IMG/VR virus record: IMGVR_UViG_3300033145_000217
Span: 1 to 53,299 of that record
DNA length: 53,299 bases
Source of the DNA: a virus
Reading direction: 5' to 3' (one strand)
Part shown: piece after piece, positions 28,301 to 34,112 of the stretch
Layout of the letters: the number at the start of each line of letters is the position of its first letter
Numbering within the stretch: position 1 is the first letter of the stretch
The notes under the pieces: generated by a model
The model's input: only the letters and a program-made list of their open reading frames with translations
Told to the model about the DNA's origin: nothing
The model's database searches: none
Program-made: the position numbers and the translations under genes

Positions 28301-29144
28301 AGTTACATCCGCCCTTGGCAGTTTCGCATATCCATTCATGTTAGGTGATGTAATGACAAATATCCTCAGTCTTGCGATTACGGGACACTCATTTAAAACC
28401 GAAATAGGTGGCGTTGCTCAAGATGTTATATCAGGAACGGAAGAAATGGTAAAAACGGCGATAGATATATTTCAGGCTGAAGAGTTTCAATTTGAATGGG
28501 CGAGAATTATGGATGGAACATCGGCTATAACTTGGGCTGATATTATGAATGTATTAGGAACTGGTGCCGAATACGCTGGAATACCTTGGAGATCGCCCGC
28601 TTTAATAGTTAAAGGAATATCCGATTATCGTAATTACAAGACTGAGGATATTCGTTCATGGTTTGGGTATAGCTCTGGAGTTATGGGTCATTATGATAGA
28701 AGCCCTCAGTTTAATACTATGGCTCCTTATTTTGGCTCAGAGGAAGGTATCGAGCCGTTTTTAGCTAAAATGAGATTACATACAGACCCAGATTATTATG
28801 AAGCGAATCAAGAAAAATGGAGAAAAGAATTTCGATTATATAATCATTTCGGTGGATATAATGATGATGTAAATTATCTGTATACTCTTTCTAAAACAAA
28901 TAAACACAGAGCTAAGTATCTACGTTCTATACGTGATGGTAAAATACCTTTCGGAGCGCCTATATCTATAGGGGACTTGGTTCGGGCTTCCAAGCCTCCC
29001 ATGAATCCTGCTCAATATAATGCATTTCAAACGGAGCTTCTTGAGTTTGGAGTAATAACAAAAGAAGTTATAACTGAAATGAATGCTCAAGATATTGGAT
29101 ATAAAAAAGAAATAGTTCCAGAGTTTAGAAAAACTGGTAGATAA
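22314..29144 (+). CDS. Giant (2,276-residue) internal virion polyvalent-type protein
   Basis: This is the largest gene in the window. The N-terminal ~550 residues are Lys/Glu-rich helices. A weakly hydrophobic, Gly/Ala-rich zone lies around residues 590-760 (TKFFDLIGKGGVVYKAGAGL, MAGAIEGASLIESGIHAAA). Long charged helices fill about 780-1500. The C-terminal third has a region around 1,770-1,990 with NVILLPKQLMSVDAY, then GTLGKYATLFQNTPQQYYR and IYHFILPMTFRAASQGF. That 'FQNTPxQYxR' region is typical of very large phage structural or polyvalent proteins thought to be packaged in the virion and to interact with membranes. I see no RNA polymerase DxDGD motif and no lysozyme or protease signature. 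Likely role: ejected internal protein that helps DNA cross the envelope. Enzymatic domains may be hidden. Confidence 0.68.
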   Translation: MAKIIDDPQKETGLPTYPQEFSDEVKAGAKNLASHGVHKDQILGWMTEKYKRYNNEHKGSDVQYEEKPEWAESSRIEMKNTKKKRGLINRIGRGLSTIQVIPTVGGVRFFNPLKGEDKEDKDVINEDMVNKTDERVQGLLNKEGRRDGSIDVKEHIEETRKVLATEFNSSGHRTQRYNNEILMEEAYSEVIAKEFRERLVNIEKETGISKADIILTDPKKIKKMKKQYRDMGYTGVMVDRAFDKVLYEDKRETFAEEYDNSIIKNNDRKVLEQNREAIGGSLYNSYKERAEGRFNPNELDRMQANIRLEELRTQKADPKTIKAVEDEIAVLDDLLGEDKTEKAARHTVSYATAVYMPGGMSTPSAVKVGTEEYENEVFYRFYNKDGTKIMRGDETQDEIEHEQSVTEIIKANKEINDLPEKLLQEGIKSEKILLILEQKLADIDKKFSDYQEAKTLTVYGTSKQKEEGLDPEALKAFDRANEYKRTRALISEEIRQENIRSEAVSRMYLLNQNVALEDRNLKTLTGLGAATIRDINIMPFKSNPNPSIEQVRAYVNPIYEELGIEMDSKEYKATVNTLTTDIIEGGAHLTDIAIKMMLLDKVGFAGVTKFFDLIGKGGVVYKAGAGLFKMGIEEVKFRAVGGDPGTGAAFYAANSLIPNIKFSKKWLDVIVNGYMKSSVGMAGAIEGASLIESGIHAAAKDDDVIREMTETFGPTEEWQRRVLVNVLSATPFGIKGMYARGAMPMVDPAKLRKIATDVENNGKHDASAQLKSMAATLGDTKVYEAYKKGQHKVARLKANNRYDRSDNMEDINKKYEELVSEEGQNDALQNPGISAILGKYDNVKVEFDAREYAGKIKTLRLNGFEVTEKTSPATIDTKYAEIIRKSNDFKSDIKESIPPESETENIIDVKPKAKAIEYESENKVRAARKGIESIVKDVEWKKAIKGPAKHIAKTIKALKAKIDGEASAGVERPDVKLKVEETKDGKFTVTQQEGEKTEFKSKEKAEQFIKDFELLTGGERTFEEQKRITNEKQGKSEERVETFDEIIERFSGLKNGTRELDAMVNMLFEAEKGEAVKIASKIEDIVHKVEVMSRPKVGTAEAVTRSPNQGQAAVSRYADFRGNLIAYKRGQREGRTDLTERANEVYDYIKTRMSSKLVEKILTATEVKSLAKPLPKNASTKDVLARIEKMEKLFQKLETRQFRADILKKLRGLSPKVVGANLVETKVGEIGGSEILTADILFKNNIEGAESVTAKLNTLRKNFKEGEFGIDFIDAHINALRWTGSRELAMERQAQLEAESVKRELSLSEKMEYELLGLTDGSKMNNIDALRAKETIDEIERSGRLVQERVNESKKIINSINIEEGLVSLNADPKKIKEQAQINPNKPGFGEAVIQKIKDASKYVGTSHESFITMMEMLSSNDPNREGPWDGFFHTISKDFHRSRERETAEKNRMLNTMREELQVITGLKGKKFDKWSKRNSKKVHPFVYDIANEVQEVGNGITVDQAARYWQLLHNKATYPLWAKRGFGVKGEKFTEVEGKRLMDALEDFVVTNNGDKKALEVAKYQMDKYAELYRDVNEVYSSQHGIDLGYTFNYVPIVFEQGIILDAKGREISLDSENNMLDRSSETRVASSAPVFTKATQRSGSIKLDLSKGSEEVFVDYLSHAMHYKHFQEPLRRADNVLNDSKIKKAIQGKYGEKAGKYVSDVIAKSLKDIGADAAGGTKIKWLATLKNKFTVANLGANVILLPKQLMSVDAYRAGLQSPAEEALFTKHLMSFMVDGWGAMGELNRSEMMVNRAAGHSYNKELLEMQKKAAKLYKVGKLRPGNLNEGLLFATKLGDRTAILIGGQALYRTKQATYRAEGMSESAAKQKAYEDVVTFTKLTQQSGNIEDLGHIQRSGTLGKYATLFQNTPQQYYRVEIAAIRNGANAARRNKNKDITPEERERNKTTIRRSARDFAIYHFILPMTFRAASQGFYLGGDDKGRDRFINDEGQIVTSALGSFAYPFMLGDVMTNILSLAITGHSFKTEIGGVAQDVISGTEEMVKTAIDIFQAEEFQFEWARIMDGTSAITWADIMNVLGTGAEYAGIPWRSPALIVKGISDYRNYKTEDIRSWFGYSSGVMGHYDRSPQFNTMAPYFGSEEGIEPFLAKMRLHTDPDYYEANQEKWRKEFRLYNHFGGYNDDVNYLYTLSKTNKHRAKYLRSIRDGKIPFGAPISIGDLVRASKPPMNPAQYNAFQTELLEFGVITKEVITEMNAQDIGYKKEIVPEFRKTGR

Positions 29145-29176
29145 TTTGGTAGTCTCGAATATTTTGTTTATATTCG
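29145..29176 (+). promoter_or_regulatory. Bacteroidetes-type promoter for amidase-HNH-exonuclease genes
   Basis: TTTG (29145-29148, followed by GTAGTCT) begins immediately after the giant-protein stop and lies 20 nt before TATATTCG (29169-29176), one base off TAnnTTTG. A TTAAATTAA leader leads to the start at 29201. Confidence 0.8.
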
Positions 29177-29200
29177 CTTAAATTAAAAATCAAGAATAAT

Positions 29201-29794
29201 ATGAAAAAACTTGGCCATTTATGGATTCACTGTAGCGCGACACCAGAGGGAAGGGACATTCAAGTAGGGGATATAGAACAATGGCATAAGTCGCCAAAAG
29301 ACAACCCCGATGGATCGGTTATATATTTAGGAAAAAGATACAAAGATAGGAGTGATCTTCCTGATGATAAATTGAACGGAAGACCGATATTCGATCTACA
29401 CGGTAGAGGATGGAGAGGTGGCGGATATAATGATGTTTTATTACTTAATGGAAACATTGATAACATGACACCTTTCAATCAGGATGATCAAGTCGATCCT
29501 TGGGAAATAGCCAACGGAGCTAAAGGATGGAACAATCGCTCACGACACCTTTGCTATATAGGCGGACTACGCGAAGAGGTTATAGACGATTATTGGGAAC
29601 CGGCGGATACACGAACTCCACGTCAAATATACAACATGGAGGTATACGTTAGGTATATGATTATGAGACACCCAGATATTAAGGTTGGTGGTCATAATCA
29701 AATTTCAGGAAAATTTTGTCCCTGTTTTGACGTACCAGAATGGTTAGAAAGCCTAAATATAGATAAAAAGAATATATATAATGACAGCAAGTAA
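29201..29794 (+). CDS. N-acetylmuramoyl-L-alanine amidase (T7 lysozyme-like endolysin)
   Basis: The 197-residue Amidase_2-type enzyme cuts the bond between MurNAc and the stem peptide. WIHCSAT supplies the first zinc ligand (His10). GRGWRGGGYND is the family's substrate strand. GHNQISGKFCPCFD supplies His165, catalytic Lys171 and Cys173, with the same spacing as His122/Lys128/Cys130 of T7 lysozyme. There is no signal peptide, so it would need a holin to reach the wall. It is about 40 residues longer than T7 lysozyme, with an insertion around residues 90-130. It overlaps the HNH gene by 14 nt. Confidence 0.93.
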   Translation: MKKLGHLWIHCSATPEGRDIQVGDIEQWHKSPKDNPDGSVIYLGKRYKDRSDLPDDKLNGRPIFDLHGRGWRGGGYNDVLLLNGNIDNMTPFNQDDQVDPWEIANGAKGWNNRSRHLCYIGGLREEVIDDYWEPADTRTPRQIYNMEVYVRYMIMRHPDIKVGGHNQISGKFCPCFDVPEWLESLNIDKKNIYNDSK

Positions 29795-30095
29795 AAGAAA
29801 CAGAATGGCCGGAAATGGCAAAAACACAAGAGCCAAATCTAACGAAAGCACTGGTCGTGACTATACTTATGATAAGGCATACCAAAAACGCAAAAAAGCA
29901 AAAACGGGGAAAAATGCCAGAAATAAGGCAAGGCAGGAAGGTTTAAAAACGGGGAGAGTTAAATTAGGAGATGGTAAGGATATTGATCATAAGAAACCGT
30001 TGGCTAAAGGCGGATCAAAATCATTGAAAAACACCAGAGTTATATCAGCAAGTAAAAATAGAGCACTAGCCAATAAGAAAACAAAAAAGAAATAA
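29781..30095 (+). CDS. Small basic HNH-like nuclease
   Basis: The 104-residue protein is rich in Lys/Arg. The first ~60 residues are an unstructured basic region. Residues 65-94 carry an HNH-type core: DIDHKKPLAKGGS (Asp69-His70), then NTRV (Asn84) and SKNR (Asn93). The cysteines of zinc-bearing HNH proteins are absent. Such short free-standing HNH proteins can assist packaging, act as homing-type nucleases or degrade host DNA. The amidase gene overlaps its start, so a packaging-only role is not favoured by position. Activity is not certain. Confidence 0.75.
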   Translation: MTASKRNRMAGNGKNTRAKSNESTGRDYTYDKAYQKRKKAKTGKNARNKARQEGLKTGRVKLGDGKDIDHKKPLAKGGSKSLKNTRVISASKNRALANKKTKKK

Positions 30096-30096
30096 T

Positions 30097-30993
30097 ATGA
30101 AGATATATGGTGAAAGATTGAGATTATCCCCAAACGAGGTAGAGGTTGTGAGGAATTACAGAAAATCAGGAATAGAAACAGTATACGAACAGTCAAAACC
30201 AAAATTAGAAGCACCAAAAATTTTATTATTAGATATAGAAACAGCTCCACTTTCAGCATTCCTATGGAGATTAAAAACCGAATATGTTAATACAAGTATG
30301 TTACAAAATTCTAACTGGTGGATATTATCATGGTCTGCTAAATGGCTTTTTAATAACGAAATGATGCATGATGTAGTCACTGGAAAAGAGGCCATTGAAG
30401 AAGATGATGGAAGAATTGCTCTATCATTATGGGCATTAGTTAACGAGGCGGACATCTGCGTAACACACAATGGCAAAAACTTTGACCATAGAATGATGAA
30501 CATGAGATGGATGATGCACGGTTTCATGCCCCCTACACCTTATAAGGTTATTGACACATTTCAGGTTGCACGAAGTAATTTCTTATTTCCAAGTTATAAA
30601 CTTGACTACATCGCTAAAGAAATTGGTGTTGGCATGAAGGTTAAGCATGAAGGATTTGGAATGTGGAAGAAGTGTCTCACAGGAAATGAAGACTCTCTTA
30701 ATCAAATGATGGTATATAACGATGGAGACGTCAAGATTATGGAAGATATATATTTAGTATTCAGGCCTTGGATAAAGAACCATCCGAATATTGGGGTTTA
30801 TGCAGAAAACGAAACACCAGTTTGTTCTGCTTGCGGTAGTAGCAACCTCAAAGAAGATGGTGTATATAGAACCAACATTAGTGTATTTAAAAACTTTAGA
30901 TGCATGGATTGTGGTTCGCCACATAATAGACAAAGACAGAATAGTTTACCTAAAGACTTAAGAAAGAAACTGTTAAGCGGAATACCCGGATAG
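30097..30993 (+). CDS. DEDDy 3'-5' exonuclease with C-terminal zinc ribbon
   Basis: The 298-residue protein has an RNase H-like exonuclease core: LLLDIETAP (Asp46, Glu48; motif I), THNGKNFD (motif II), DTFQVA and YNDGD (Tyr207 to Asp211, the YxxxD of the DEDDy class; motif III). No polymerase domain follows. Instead, about residues 243-270 hold CSACG and CMDCGS, a four-cysteine zinc ribbon, and a short basic tail. A small helical N-terminal region precedes the core. It resembles stand-alone PolB-type proofreading exonucleases found in phages. Possible roles are host DNA degradation, end processing or proofreading in trans. It starts 1 nt after the HNH gene stop. Confidence 0.85.
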   Translation: MKIYGERLRLSPNEVEVVRNYRKSGIETVYEQSKPKLEAPKILLLDIETAPLSAFLWRLKTEYVNTSMLQNSNWWILSWSAKWLFNNEMMHDVVTGKEAIEEDDGRIALSLWALVNEADICVTHNGKNFDHRMMNMRWMMHGFMPPTPYKVIDTFQVARSNFLFPSYKLDYIAKEIGVGMKVKHEGFGMWKKCLTGNEDSLNQMMVYNDGDVKIMEDIYLVFRPWIKNHPNIGVYAENETPVCSACGSSNLKEDGVYRTNISVFKNFRCMDCGSPHNRQRQNSLPKDLRKKLLSGIPG

Positions 30994-31019
30994 AAAAATA
31001 TTATAAACAAACAGAAATT

Positions 31020-31208
31020 ATGAGTAAAACAAGATTTATTACACAAAAAGTAATTGTAGCGCTACTTATGGTAGCAAGCTTCGTAACGTTAGTACCATTT
31101 TTCGTTATGATTATTGAACACCTTGTCTGGATAAAAGAAGCAGACGACTCTCTACTTAATGCACTTGTAGGTGCAGTTACCACAAAATATTCAGATATAG
31201 ATATATAG
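31020..31208 (+). CDS. Small membrane protein
   Basis: The 62-residue protein has a basic start (SKTRFITQK) and one long or two short hydrophobic segments (residues 11-36, VIVALLMVASFVTLVPFFVMIIEHLVW), then an acidic tail. It is the last plus-strand gene before the convergence point and could be a holin serving the amidase three genes upstream. No family is recognised. Confidence 0.55.
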   Translation: MSKTRFITQKVIVALLMVASFVTLVPFFVMIIEHLVWIKEADDSLLNALVGAVTTKYSDIDI

Positions 31209-31226
31209 GATATAGTAAAGAAAAGA

Positions 31227-31253
31227 GGGGGGGGGGTGAAGCCCCCTTTTTTT
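31227..31253. terminator. Bidirectional hairpin terminator between convergent halves
   Basis: A run of ten G (31227-31236), a TGAAG loop, five C and seven T form a GC hairpin with a U-tract on the plus strand. On the minus strand the A/T-rich flank (TCTTTTC) gives a weaker tract. The minus-strand gene's TAA stop lies inside the T-run, so both halves end here. Confidence 0.88.
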
Positions 31254-31767
31254 ATACTCTGTTATGAAGATATGCTTTTTCCATATATCCATAGAACACA
31301 TATACAAAATCCTGCATCCATTGATATGGCGTGATTCTTCTCCATAGCCAATATAGATTTGGCTTGCCAAGCAAAGCCCTCCTAAAAGCCCATTTATCGG
31401 GTAAATTGAATATTTTAATACTAGGCTTATGCTTTTCAATCAAATAAGTACAACCCAAATGATCGGCACAGCAATAAGCCATAATCCAAGGGTCTTGTGT
31501 CATATCTAAGCGACTATGATTCCCGGATTTTATAAAGTCATCTATTTTTATAGGCCATCTAACACCAAGCTCAAGAGCTACAAACACCTTCTCTAGAGCT
31601 AAATGCGCCCAAATTGACTGGTCATCCCTATCTATTATCTCTCTGCATGTGTTATACAGTAAATCTCCATTACCATCTCCTTCGCAATAATAGAATAGAT
31701 CAAACCTTACCTTTGGTTTTGCTGTATGCCCAGCTCTAAGTTTTTCCCATTTGATTAAGTCTATCAT
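31252..31767 (-). CDS. Unknown protein, 171 residues
   Basis: I chose the start at 31767, which forms an ATGA overlap with the upstream gene. The longer reading from 31827 would run 60 nt into that gene. The protein is Trp/Tyr/Asp-rich (FDLFYYCEGDGNGDLLYNTC, SGNHSRLDMTQDPWIMAYCC). The aromatic, acidic clusters look like a globular enzyme rather than a structural protein. I do not recognise a family and see no standard nucleotide-binding or metal motif. It is the last gene of the minus-strand half and ends in the bidirectional terminator. Confidence 0.6.
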   Translation of the reverse strand: MIDLIKWEKLRAGHTAKPKVRFDLFYYCEGDGNGDLLYNTCREIIDRDDQSIWAHLALEKVFVALELGVRWPIKIDDFIKSGNHSRLDMTQDPWIMAYCCADHLGCTYLIEKHKPSIKIFNLPDKWAFRRALLGKPNLYWLWRRITPYQWMQDFVYVFYGYMEKAYLHNRV

Positions 31768-32417
31768 TGCGTTAATCCTCCAATTATATATCCAGTAGCA
31801 AATGATACAGGAGCTGTTATAAACCATTTTTCATACCACTTCCTCGGAACTACAACCGTATAAGCCGTTACTCCGGTAGTTATCATACATGGATTAGTAT
31901 TTCGTATATCAAACGCTTGCTCAGTCTTCCACAGACTCACCTTCCGCTTCCCTAGAACGATATCTTGTCTATTCTCTATAGTTAGGTTACTCAAGGCTAA
32001 TAGTCCATTAGTGGCGCTTATATTAAGCGACAAGCATTTATTTATTATATTTATAGTCGTATCTTTATCTATATATACTGGGAAAGGAACCAAAATAGAA
32101 TCTATTTTAATTACTGTCTCTATTTTTACAACGGCGGCAGCGGCTTTATACTTCTTTGTAAGCTCTTTTTGTATGGAGTCAGATTCTAAAGCAGTTTTAA
32201 GCTCGTTCCTTGTGAGTTGTATAAGATTATCCTTATAAATAATCATGCTGTCATATTTACTTATAAATTCAATATGTTCTGTATTAAGTGCATGATAGTT
32301 GTTTTCCCATATTTTAACATCTTCTTTTATTGATAATATGTTGAAAAACATAAAAACCGCTATTATAGCCATTATAATAGTCCATATATTTATTTTTAAA
32401 TCGAAATTTACATTCAT
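31764..32417 (-). CDS. Membrane-anchored coiled-coil protein, spanin-like topology
   Basis: The 217-residue protein has an N-terminal transmembrane helix (residues ~10-27, IWTIIMAIIAVFMFFNILSI), then a coiled-coil stretch to about residue 90, a short beta region, and a C-terminal weakly hydrophobic GY-rich end (PVSFATGYIIGGL). The layout is common in Bacteroidetes phages and suits an inner-membrane spanin or an envelope tether. The start at 32417 forms an ATGA overlap with the HAD gene; an ATG 9 nt upstream (32426) is possible. The downstream gene also begins in an ATGA overlap. Confidence 0.62.
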   Translation of the reverse strand: MNVNFDLKINIWTIIMAIIAVFMFFNILSIKEDVKIWENNYHALNTEHIEFISKYDSMIIYKDNLIQLTRNELKTALESDSIQKELTKKYKAAAAVVKIETVIKIDSILVPFPVYIDKDTTINIINKCLSLNISATNGLLALSNLTIENRQDIVLGKRKVSLWKTEQAFDIRNTNPCMITTGVTAYTVVVPRKWYEKWFITAPVSFATGYIIGGLTQ

Positions 32418-32971
32418 GGTTTCCAAGGTTTGAATTTAAGTATTTGATCTACAGAGAAAAAATTACCTGTAAATACCATACATCTATCGTCAATTAAAAT
32501 ATGTGACGATGGTTTATGTTCTGGAAATGATATTTTTAATAAAACATCATGTTCCATTCCGTAGTCCATTAAAAAGGTTTTCATTGCCTTGATGCCGCCT
32601 TCTTGGTGATTTCTTGAAGAGAATATACAGATATGCATCTGCTCCGATCTAATAAGCTCGGTTAACCAATCAATAGACGTATATATTTTATCTGTCCTCT
32701 GAAGCGTCTTACTCACAGGAGCGTCAACGATATTGTCAGCGCCCGTCCATCCACTTGTGTAATTGTGTATAACACCGTCAAAATCAATAGCGACGATCGG
32801 CTTGCCATCCCAAGGGGGATAAGAATAATCACTAGGCACTTCAGAATATGAGTCTACAACGCCAATAAAATCTTCCTTTTCTGGAGCTGTAAAATAAACA
32901 AAAGTCTCCACCTCTTTTTTCTCTTTTCTTATTCCAAAGAAAATTAATAGTTTATTTATTATTTTTCGCAT
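32414..32971 (-). CDS. HAD-superfamily phosphatase-like protein
   Basis: The 185-residue protein has IVAIDFDGVIHNY (the DxDGx(V/T) motif with nucleophile Asp about residue 62) and IFSSRN (motif II Ser). HILIDDRCMVF supplies the closing acidic pair of a HAD fold. A 60-residue, Lys/Glu-rich extension with a hydrophobic start precedes it. Such phage proteins may be nucleotidases or 3'-phosphatases acting in nucleotide or RNA repair; the exact substrate cannot be read from sequence. It overlaps the previous gene by 20 nt and the next by 4 nt. Confidence 0.78.
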   Translation of the reverse strand: MRKIINKLLIFFGIRKEKKEVETFVYFTAPEKEDFIGVVDSYSEVPSDYSYPPWDGKPIVAIDFDGVIHNYTSGWTGADNIVDAPVSKTLQRTDKIYTSIDWLTELIRSEQMHICIFSSRNHQEGGIKAMKTFLMDYGMEHDVLLKISFPEHKPSSHILIDDRCMVFTGNFFSVDQILKFKPWKP

Positions 32972-33278
32972 TTGTTATCCTCCATTTTTTAATTAAACTT
33001 GTTTTAGCCACAGAATCTCCCACTTGTTTACGTGATGAAAGCTCTATCTTTTTTATCCTCTTATTTTGTAATCCATTCTCAGCTATAATCATATCAATAC
33101 CAAGATCATGCTGATTGTAGCAATAAACGGTATAACCAAAGGCAAAATCCCCTTCCCTTCCATATTCAATTTTATATGAAATCATATAGATTCCATTAGG
33201 ATTTTCAATCATATCCCTGCTAACTTCAACCTCTATATCAAATTTAGAAAGGTGTAATCCTTTACGCTTATCTACCAT
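32952..33278 (-). CDS. Unknown small protein, 108 residues
   Basis: The beta-rich, charged protein (FDIEVEVSRDMIENPNGIYM, FAFGYTVYCYN) ends in a basic tail. It overlaps both neighbours (7 nt upstream, 20 nt downstream), indicating tight translational coupling within the operon. No family or motif is recognised. Confidence 0.55.
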   Translation of the reverse strand: MVDKRKGLHLSKFDIEVEVSRDMIENPNGIYMISYKIEYGREGDFAFGYTVYCYNQHDLGIDMIIAENGLQNKRIKKIELSSRKQVGDSVAKTSLIKKWRITNAKNNK

Positions 33279-33622
33279 TCCATATACTCCTTCCGTCTTA
33301 ATTCATTTGGGCATTTATTAAAAACACTCTTTGGAACTATAGCTAAAGCATTTAGACTTTTATAATCATTTTTATAGTAAACAACATATCTACTTTCACG
33401 GCTCCGATTAACCTGACGAGCAGCATGCGTGGGTATAAATCCATCAAGATACTCCCTTGTAAGAGAATCCTCTCTCCAAGTAGCCTCTGCTAAAAGGAAC
33501 CTTTCAAAAGGCGTAAGCCTAACCCTTAAGGGAGTCTCCATTTGAGACTCCTTTAATAGAGATACCCCCTCTTTAAACCTTTTAGGGATATTCTTTACCA
33601 CGTTTCCGATCTTTATTTTCAT
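33272..33622 (-). CDS. Unknown small protein, 116 residues
   Basis: The basic protein (KIGNVVKNIPKRFKEG, LRVRLTPFERFLLAEATWRE) is probably mixed alpha/beta. The many Arg/Lys residues may suit nucleic-acid binding, but no defined fold is recognised. It begins 2 nt after the preceding gene's stop and overlaps the next gene by 7 nt. Confidence 0.55.
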   Translation of the reverse strand: MKIKIGNVVKNIPKRFKEGVSLLKESQMETPLRVRLTPFERFLLAEATWREDSLTREYLDGFIPTHAARQVNRSRESRYVVYYKNDYKSLNALAIVPKSVFNKCPNELRRKEYMEW

Positions 33623-33624
33623 AT

Positions 33625-33879
33625 CTAATCGCTAAGGTTGTCGATAAATGCAGCAATCTTTTCTGCTCTATTCTTATAAACGGCAACCTTAGATTTCATT
33701 AAGATTTCCTTTGTCTGATACTCAAGTTTCTTAAGTTGAGCTTTATCAGCCTCATTTTGAGCGGCTTTCTCAGCAGCCTCGGCTGAACTCTGGATGTTTG
33801 AAATAACACCAAATGCTGAATTATAACTACTCTCTGCTGCTGCTAATTTGCTTTGAAATACTGTTGTTACGTTTTTCAT
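33625..33879 (-). CDS. Small helical, alanine-rich protein
   Basis: With the start at 33879, which follows an A/T-rich leader (AAATTAAATTAAAAATT) and clears the upstream small gene, the product has 84 residues. A longer reading from 33927 would overlap that gene by 22 nt. It is nearly all helix with Ala/Lys/Glu heptads (SSAEAAEKAAQNEADKAQLK), so a coiled coil is likely. There is no membrane segment. Function unknown. Confidence 0.55.
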   Translation of the reverse strand: MKNVTTVFQSKLAAAESSYNSAFGVISNIQSSAEAAEKAAQNEADKAQLKKLEYQTKEILMKSKVAVYKNRAEKIAAFIDNLSD

Positions 33880-33905
33880 AATTTTTAATTTAATTTGATT
33901 AATGT

Positions 33906-34058
33906 TTATACTTGTGATATTTTCCATTTTTTAGATAATGTAATAGCGAATTCATCAAGATCATCAGGAGCATTAATTCCTTTGTAATTATCCCACGCAA
34001 CTGTCCATTTTCTAAACTCCCCAATCATACTTTTGATGTTGTTTTGATTTTTTGTCAT
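33906..34058 (-). CDS. Short unknown protein, 50 residues
   Basis: This short reading frame is the first after the minus-strand promoter at 34102-34071. It starts 13 nt below the -7 element behind an A-rich leader. The product is polar with Trp residues (GEFRKWTVAWDNYKGINAP) and no membrane segment. Its codon use resembles that of its neighbours. It is plausible as a real gene because it exactly fills the promoter-to-next-gene interval. Confidence 0.55.
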   Translation of the reverse strand: MTKNQNNIKSMIGEFRKWTVAWDNYKGINAPDDLDEFAITLSKKWKISQV

Positions 34059-34070
34059 TATATTTATTTT

Positions 34071-34102
34071 TAAAGATAAATAAAATTTTTTATAATACCA
34101 AA
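34071..34102 (-). promoter_or_regulatory. Bacteroidetes-type promoter on the minus strand
   Basis: Read on the minus strand, TTTG (34102-34099, followed by GTATTAT) is 20 nt before TATCTTTA (34078-34071), one base off TAnnTTTG. It starts just after the ribonucleotide reductase stop and drives the terminal run of small, HAD and membrane genes. Confidence 0.78.
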
Positions 34103-34112
34103 TATATTATAA

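Noticed and set aside
22314-29144. Giant protein as virion RNA polymerase
   Set aside because: I searched by eye for the DxDGD/DFDID metal-binding motif and palm signatures and found none; position alone is insufficient.
31252-31827. Longer version of the 171-residue gene starting at 31827
   Set aside because: The 20 extra residues would overlap the preceding gene by 60 nt, whereas the 31767 start gives the ATGA overlap used throughout this operon.
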